64,000 nucleotides of DNA from Calliphora vicina (lineage: Eukaryota; Arthropoda; Insecta; Diptera; Calliphoridae), in contig NW_027052610.1 in NCBI RefSeq assembly GCF_958450345.1, positions 62,001 to 126,000 of the forward strand, given 5' to 3'. The translations under genes were made by a program, and so were the position numbers. Every line of letters begins with the position of its first letter. The first letter of the stretch is position 1. Of the stretch, positions 57,472-64,000 are shown piece after piece. The notes beneath the pieces were generated by a model, which saw nothing but the letters and a program-made list of their open reading frames with translations, made no database searches and was not told where the DNA came from.

Positions 57472-57922
57472 ATACCCACCATAAAAAAATGGGTGGAAAT
57501 ATTGCTCATAGAACCAAAAACTGTATATATTCTTGGTCCTCTTAAGATTCAAAGACGATCTTGATATGTCCGAAATACAGACACTCTCTGTATATATTGG
57601 TATTGAAAGTGGACAATATCGGTTTATAATTTCCCATAAATGTCCCCCCGGAATACTGTCTGACAACATTTGTCCCTAGCCCCCATACAAGGTCTCACTC
57701 AGAAAATGACTTGATCATTCATAATTGTCTTATAATAATTAATATCGTGAAGAAATTAGACAAACACAAGTTTTGTATGAACGTAAATCATTCTACCAAC
57801 TTTTGTGAGGATGTATGTAAATATAATCCCTATATCAGAAAAATATTTTATTGTCAATAAATAAAATAAAAAAATTACCACATACTGATGGTGGGTAAAC
57901 AAGCCTAACACTCTTACTTGTT
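57472..57922 (-). mobile_element. Dispersed repeat type 3 (AAGTAAGAGTG...GGTGGGTATA)
   Basis: Minus strand: AAACAAGTAAGAGTGTTAGG, TTTACCCACCATCAG, TTGTATGGGGGCTAGGGACA, ending in the hairpin CCACCCATTTTTTTATGGTG and GGTATAA. Same architecture as the mini-me copies (AAGTAAGAGTG start, terminal hairpin ending GGGTATA). It lies about 50 bp from the Rbp6 microexon donor. Confidence 0.7.
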
Positions 57923-57973
57923 TATAATTAATTGTTTGTCTTAATTTTTTTCTATCTCATTTTTTGTACTTAC

Positions 57974-58015
57974 TTTGGGATGTGTTCTTCGGGGAAATGC
58001 AACTTTTGGATCGAC
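57974..58015 (-). CDS. Rbp6: Rbp6 42-nt microexon (inter-RRM linker)
   Basis: Internal coding exon of the Musashi-family RNA-binding protein Rbp6, which binds RNA through two RRM domains. Read on the minus strand, the 42 nt encode VDPKVAFPRRTHPK in one open frame of 14 codons, phase 0 at both ends. The 5' side is a pyrimidine-rich tract ending in TGCAG (58016-58020). The 3' side is a perfect GTAAGT donor (57968-57973). In Musashi-family proteins this peptide links RRM1 to RRM2, directly before a segment beginning MVTRTKKIFVGG. Drosophila musashi itself has a different linker (starting IDPKHATPK, from memory), so Rbp6 is the better match. Neither flanking RRM exon is visible in the window. Because its length is a multiple of three, skipping would keep the frame, so regulated inclusion is possible (inference). 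The exon lies about 50 bp from the nearest repeat. Confidence 0.9.
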
Positions 58016-61000
58016 CTGCAAAAACACAAAAAAAAGATAGTGAGATTTAATATTTCATGATAAAGAAAGCAAGTAAGAAATTATTGTCGGTAAGCAAGTA
58101 AGAAAGTATTGTGATCTTTGTTCAATCTTTAGTAGGTAACAAATACAATTTAATTCGGGAATTTCCCGTATTCAGCATCGATTGGTGTATTCCTGCATAT
58201 ACTAATGTACATAAATAACTAAAATTTCACGATGCTGATTTAGAAAAAAAGTGCTAAATTATTTGGCATTTAGGGCCATTATTACAATTTGCTTTTATGC
58301 TCAGAATAATTTAACAAACAATATGAAACGAAAAGAAATGAATAAAACAAATGAATTAGGAATTTTCCAATTATTTATTAAATTATTTGGAATATGGATT
58401 CTTACCAATAAGGAGAAGTAGGATAGCAAAGTGAATAGTTTAGATTTAGATTTGTATCTAGCGAAAAGAAGTAAATTCTTCTTTACGATTGATTTAGATC
58501 TTAATGACAAGTGGAAGTATACTGCAACACATAGCATTCTGCATTAATATATATTGATGAAAAATAGGAATTGCAGGGAAATGTGTAAATCGAAAATCGA
58601 AAGTGTTGTTTTTGGCATAAACACTAAGTTTTAAACTTTTTCTATTATAAAGCATAGACCAAAATTATTAACAAAATAATTGCAAACTTTTTTATTTTAC
58701 TAAGTACAAAATTAAGTATTCCGATAATTAAATAAAGATTTAAAAAATATATAAATTACGAAATTTCTGCGTTTAATTATACTGATATCAAGTTTATTAT
58801 CTCGAAGAGAACTGAATATTTTATTTAATTTTTCCTGATTGATCTCGTAATTCAGTTCATGAATATGCATCGTCAAGTAATATTTCTACATTAGAGTATG
58901 CAATAGGATGCACCAAAAATATTGTTTTTTTTTTTAATAAAATAAAAAACCTAATTTTTTACACATTGTTAAAGATTAAAGTGGAATTTTGGAAAAATTG
59001 CTTTTCTAATACATAGTTTTGCGATTGTAAAAATCTCCAACTCAAATTTTATTTCTTTAAAACAAATGATATAAAGAGTCCCAAAAGTACCAACAGTTTT
59101 TTTGTATCTTTTTGACATGTTTTACAGTTTTAATCCTCAAGTTTCAAATAAATCTATACTTAAAGTGTATCCCCCTTATTCATAATGAATTTTTAATTTT
59201 CTTTACAAGTATCAGAATAGACGCATAATACCATACCGCCTATTGTGGCTTAGGGTATAATGAAAAAACAACAAAATATTGAAAGCAAATAAGAGTAAAA
59301 ATCTTAACAAATTAAAATAAATCCACTTTATTTTTATTTCTGGCAATATAATCAAAATATTTATCTAACTTTCTTCAAATAAATTTTAAATCTGGTAAAC
59401 AAAATGTTTAAGATACGTGCCACTTTCTGTGTGCATTTTTTACTCTGATGTGCAATTTCAGATTTGCTTTTATTTATACTTATGTACTCTTATATTTATT
59501 ACATTATTGTATACAGTGATAATAGAAGCTATTATCACTTAGAGTGAAAAAAGAACGCAATGAATAGTTTTTATATTTAGATTTTTCTTCTTATAATCTA
59601 CCCGATCAAAATTGGTTTTTTACAACCACTAAAATGATCAATTTATGCTTACAATGATGTATTCAAATTCTTTATCATTCTCGAATCAATAACGCAACGG
59701 TTAAATCGATATGTATTTCTAATGGGAAATCGGTTCAGATATTTTTTCTGTTTGCGGCATTAATTTTACAATACAAAATTAATTGACGGCCAAACAGCTT
59801 TCTAACTAAAAATAATTTGAGTCGCAAAGTACATTTATTAAATACAAATAAACATGTAGTTGGCGTGAAAGCAATACACGCACTTTGTGTTTGGCAAATA
59901 TTTAAAGTTTCTTTATTTTTGCTTCATATTTCCACTCATTTTTAATGAAATTAATGAATTCATGGAACATTCAGCTTTTCATAATTTTCATACACATCAT
60001 TGGTATAGAAATTCAACAGAATTTATGATTTGCCCTACCATTAAAAGTATTCACAACTTTTTATAGGCATTTATCTAAATGTGTGAGTGCGAAAGTATTT
60101 TTAACATATTTATGGTTTTATCAAAATAAGCTATGAAATTCATTTCCGTTTAACAAAAATAATAACAAAATCTAAAAAAAAGAGGAAATCGATTTTTTTG
60201 TTTGTTAATTCAGTACTTTAGTATAAAAACTAATCAACAGATTTTAGAATTTCAACAGAAAAAACGAGTCCTTTAGATGAATTTAAAAATGCAAAAACAA
60301 ATTAGAAAGGATATTAAGTATAAAACAAAATATGGATATGAGAGAAAATTAAAAATAAAAATATAAACAAAAAAAAAGATATAAAAGGCACAGACACAGA
60401 CAATTTACTGGAACGCATTGAAGTGAGAGTAAAAGTGACGATGACGATGGTTTTATTTATTAATTTTTTTATCCGAAACTGAACATGAAATAATAAAAAT
60501 GCTGAAAGAAGAAAAATATGTATTCCGAATGAATAAATTTCATACAATAATAAATGGAATAAATTTTGTTAACAGATTTAGACAAATAAATATTTGTATC
60601 TTATGATGCTGATGTCAGATACAAATGCAACTTTCAGATACCTAAAATTTTAAATTTTTTGCATAAGATGCGAATATTGAGCTTAAAACGTGAGCTTAAA
60701 GTCTGTTTAGCTCTCTCTTACATACATTGGCCACCTAAAAAAAATTGTATTATTTAACTTGTTAAGGGCACTAATGCCAATGGAAAATGCATTTCATCCC
60801 ACGAAATAAACCTATGTATAATATACTAAATTCATTTATTATTTGAAATAAACTAATACGTATTTGCTACTAGTTTTTAATAAGATTTGCCGAAATATTT
60901 ATGAAAAATGTTACTTCGATGAAACGATGCAAAATGGAGTTTTAATTTTTCAAAATTTTAAACTGAGTTTGAAAAATGACTAAATTTTGAGAAAAGAAGC

Positions 61001-61119
61001 TTAAGTGTTTTAAATATTAAATATTTTAAACTTAATTTTTGTTAAAGTCGACTTTATTTTAAAATAGAACTTTTGTTTTTATTTGAAAAAATCTTCAAAA
61101 CATTTTCCAACATATACAT

Positions 61120-61574
61120 TAGAGTTCGTATGTGACCAGGTCACTTCACTTGTTTTTCCGGTATCATCATTTTTCTAAAGGTTTTTGCGTAAATAAAAAT
61201 AATGGCATCCTTTTTTTGAAAATTGTCGTTCAACGCACCTAAAATCTTGCATGTTTAAAAAACTAAAATTCTTTTTTTATTTTTGTTATGAGATTTGCGC
61301 CCCCTGTTGTGGGTTTTTGTAACTATTTTAAGGATTGAAAAAACATCAATTGTATTAATTTTTGATGCAGAATCGACTGGTGAATTCATATTTGCAATAT
61401 ATTCAACCGTTTTTGCTCTACAGAAAATGTGCTGAAAATGCACGTTTTTAGGTGCGTTGAACCACCACAAGGAGTGAAAATTTTCCAAAAAAAAGGACGC
61501 CATTATTTTTATTTATGCAAAAACCTTCAGAAAAATGGTGATACCCGCAAATCAAATTTATGAAATTAACTCTA
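61120..61574. mobile_element. 455-bp foldback MITE with 8-bp duplication
   Basis: Ends TAGAGTTCG / TTAACTCTA, with a perfect duplication ATATACAT at 61112-61119 and 61575-61582. Long internal arms pair TTTTTGCGTAAATAAAAATA with TATTTTTATTTATGCAAAAA, and TCAACGCACCTAAAA with TTTTAGGTGCGTTGA. Probably hAT-derived on duplication size; no coding. Confidence 0.85.
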
Positions 61575-61588
61575 ATATACATACATAC

Positions 61589-61683
61589 ATTCAAATAATT
61601 AAAAATATTTTGAAAATTTTTTTTATGTAAATAAACATTCAAATAATTAAAAATATTTTGAAAATTTTTTTTATGTAAATAAA
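61589..61683 (+). repeat. 48-bp tandem duplication
   Basis: ATTCAAATAATTAAAAATAT... is present twice, head to tail, with no difference that I can see except the final base. It starts just beyond the MITE duplication at 61575-61582. Confidence 0.9.
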
Positions 61684-64000
61684 AAAAGAAATTTCAAAAA
61701 ATTAAAAAAACAAATTGTACATAGAAGTTCAAAACAAAAAGCTTTTTTTTTAAATAATAAAACAACATTTTAAATTTGTTATATGGTACGACATTTATAA
61801 TAATAGTCAACTTTATGGACTTAAAATTGCCTTTATGGCTTTAGTAGTTAGGCTGAATATGTTTACATATTAATTTTTTGTATTTGAAAACTCATCAAAA
61901 ATTCTCATTAAAGATATCGTAATAATTTTTGCAATTTAAGCAGATTGTTATGTTTCTAATGAATAATAGAATAAATAATTTCGAAAATTGCCTCATGTGG
62001 AGTACATACATATATCTATATCGATTTTAAAATACATTATCAGTCATTTTTCAATCCAGATGTAAAAATATTAAATAAAAAATTTTAAGAACTGTTTGAG
62101 AAATATTAAACAAAATTAAGCTACACACAGTCGCACTGTGGGAGTAATCAACAATTTAGTGGCGCAAAATAAAAAAAAAAACTTTGGCATATTTGATTTA
62201 TGGTCATGTAGTTTCAATCTATAGTTGTTGCTGTACTTAAAAATATTTAACATTTATTAATAACTTCCGTGGTTTGGTATTGACAATTATTCAAATGTAA
62301 ACCATTTTTCAGAAATTTTTTTTATGAAGAATTGTTTTCAAAGTTGTTATTAAGCAGGATAGTACAAGGTTTTCTTTAAGTTGTATTTTTACTTTTTTTT
62401 ATGTAGATGGAATATGAGGCTTGCTAAATCAGAAAAATAAAAATATATTTTCGGCTGTTTGTGATAACCAATAGCCATATTCTTATAGAATTTTTTTTTT
62501 TACTTTTTGAATTTTAGAAAGGTTGCCAGTTACTAATGCTGTGAGATGCAGTCCTAATTTTTTTTTACTAATATCAAGGCTATATTATAGACTACATATG
62601 GTGATAAATTTAGCTGCGAAAAAGTGCGAGGTGAATTTATATAATTTTTTTAAGAAATTATTATCGTTGGGACGATGTAAAATCTCGTACTAAATTGTTC
62701 CTTATTTTTTTAAGATTGTATATAAGAAGTGCTATTGGTAATTACATTATATAAAAATGAAATTTATGTAATTCGAACTACTTACAAGTTGCTAAAAACA
62801 AATGCCCATATACCAAATTTGACACAAAATTATGAGTCCTTTTAAATATGGTAGTGCTTTATTTTGATTAAAAATATAACATTTGCAAAGTGTTTTATGT
62901 CAATATTAATATATTTGTTTTAACGCTGTGTTATATCCACATTGTCCAGGACTTCTTCTGCAAGCTATAAAAAGTGGAACCGTTATCGAAAGATGTTATG
63001 CAACTTTTGTTGGATCCATTACTTCCTAGTGATTCATCAGACTTCAGTTTTATGATAACAGCGGGTCCAAATATTTCCCGATTTTCTCCATTCCGATTTT
63101 GGTTGTTGCATAGTGTAATTGTTATTCGTTTTTAAAAATAAACTTATTAATAAAACTAAAAAAAGTTTAATTTTATATGAATATTTCGACCTATGCCGGC
63201 AATAGGGCAAATGTCCAAAATCTATAGATTTAAATAGTTACTTGCTATAAATAAAATTACTTATAAAATTTAAATTTTTTGAAAGATATATTAAAATAAT
63301 TTCTTAGAATTGCAAATAGTATAGAATTTCTTCCGAGGTAGTGTAGTTTAGCAGCCTCTCCCGCTCATTCTACTGAAGTAGCAGTACCCATTTTGCATCA
63401 CTTTATTAGCTTACCCCCTTGCCTGCAATATTTCCATATAAATGAAATTAATTTGGTCAAGCGTTTAGAAGATACGAATTTATTTCCACTAAATTAGGGT
63501 TTTCTCCCACTGTGAGTCGTGTCGAAATTTAGCCATTTTTCAAACTCATTTAAAAATTTGGAATTTGTTTATTTTTCAAAATAAACATTTTGTGTGTTAT
63601 TTTGGAATTGATTAGAGAGATTATTTTTAGAAAAATATTTGGACATAATTTACCAAATATATTTGCGAAAAACAAAATAAAGTCAACTCAAATCGAAAAT
63701 TTAAACATGAAATATATTGCATGCTTTACCTTGTATTCCAACAGGATGGTAACAAATTTCATTTTCTTAGAGCATATGTCTTCCTCTATGACTCTTTCGT
63801 GCATTATTTTGCTATGGGACCAGTAGCTTATGGTAAGTGTTTTATATGGACTCAAACAAACAATTTTCGGTTTAACATATAAAAATCGCATCGTCCTTTT
63901 TTTAATACAGATTAAAATAAAACAGACATTAAACGAAATTCCTATGTATTCATCTAAACAATACTTTCTTTTTTTTCATAAAGGTTAAAAAAAGTTTCGA

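Larger units (their letters stand above)
58016..64000 (-). other. Probable Rbp6 intron upstream of the microexon, few repeats
   Basis: AT-rich sequence running from the microexon acceptor to the window end. No RRM1 exon is recognisable. It holds one 455-bp MITE (61120-61574), one 48-bp tandem duplication (61589-61683) and perhaps one end of a short palindromic MITE near 59165-59200. I see nothing else at 58021-61111 or 61684-64000. It is much poorer in repeats than the rest of the window. Confidence 0.6.

Noticed and set aside
61255..61642. Minus-strand frames of 82 and 64 codons
   Set aside because: The first lies in the foldback MITE arms and the second mostly in the 48-bp duplication.

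Overview
The window is AT-rich fly DNA. It is almost entirely intron filled with transposable elements, and I find one host coding exon. That exon is a 42-nt microexon on the minus strand (57974-58015), with a canonical acceptor and a GTAAGT donor. It encodes VDPKVAFPRRTHPK, the linker between the two RNA-recognition motifs of the Musashi-type protein Rbp6. The sequence fits Rbp6 rather than the fly musashi paralogue. I recognise no other Rbp6 exon, so the window appears to lie inside Rbp6, with more than 57 kb of intron downstream of the microexon and about 6 kb upstream. The repeat types (mini-me-like repeats with GTCY microsatellites, Tc1, hAT, Helitron and foldback elements) suggest a higher fly, perhaps a calyptrate. 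The species is inference.

Layout. 1-2207: 3' end of an unclassified exon-bearing element ('E') and a foldback element. 2875-4714: hAT-like element with target duplications, holding a piggyBac remnant. 5487-6135: dispersed repeat. 6502-10962: hAT-like element carrying a full copy of E, which itself contains a Harbinger-type MITE. 9259-29280: three head-to-tail copies of a 6,674-bp unit whose breakpoints fall inside two transposons. Undoing the triplication gives a stack: a Tc1/mariner element (M0) containing a palindromic Tc1 derivative (M1), containing a hAT element (hAT2), containing a 1.35-kb foldback element.

30306-45042: short Helitron, a GGGCAATTC inverted-repeat element, palindromes, a solo LTR with ATAT duplications, a pogo/Tigger remnant, several MITEs, a large foldback palindrome and a hAT transposase fragment. 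45043-47401: non-autonomous Helitron with complete termini. 47820-49905: hAT-like element with perfect 8-bp duplications, holding a mini-me-like repeat that holds a 719-bp element flanked by CAG. 49946-57423: an element family with ACACTCTAA ends inserted into itself and carrying two Tc1 transposons and a second mini-me copy with a giant GACA microsatellite.

57974-64000: the Rbp6 microexon and intron with few repeats. No intact transposase gene is present; every recognised transposase is broken by stops or frameshifts. The mobile elements therefore look like fossils, while the 6.67-kb triplication looks recent because its copies are nearly identical.
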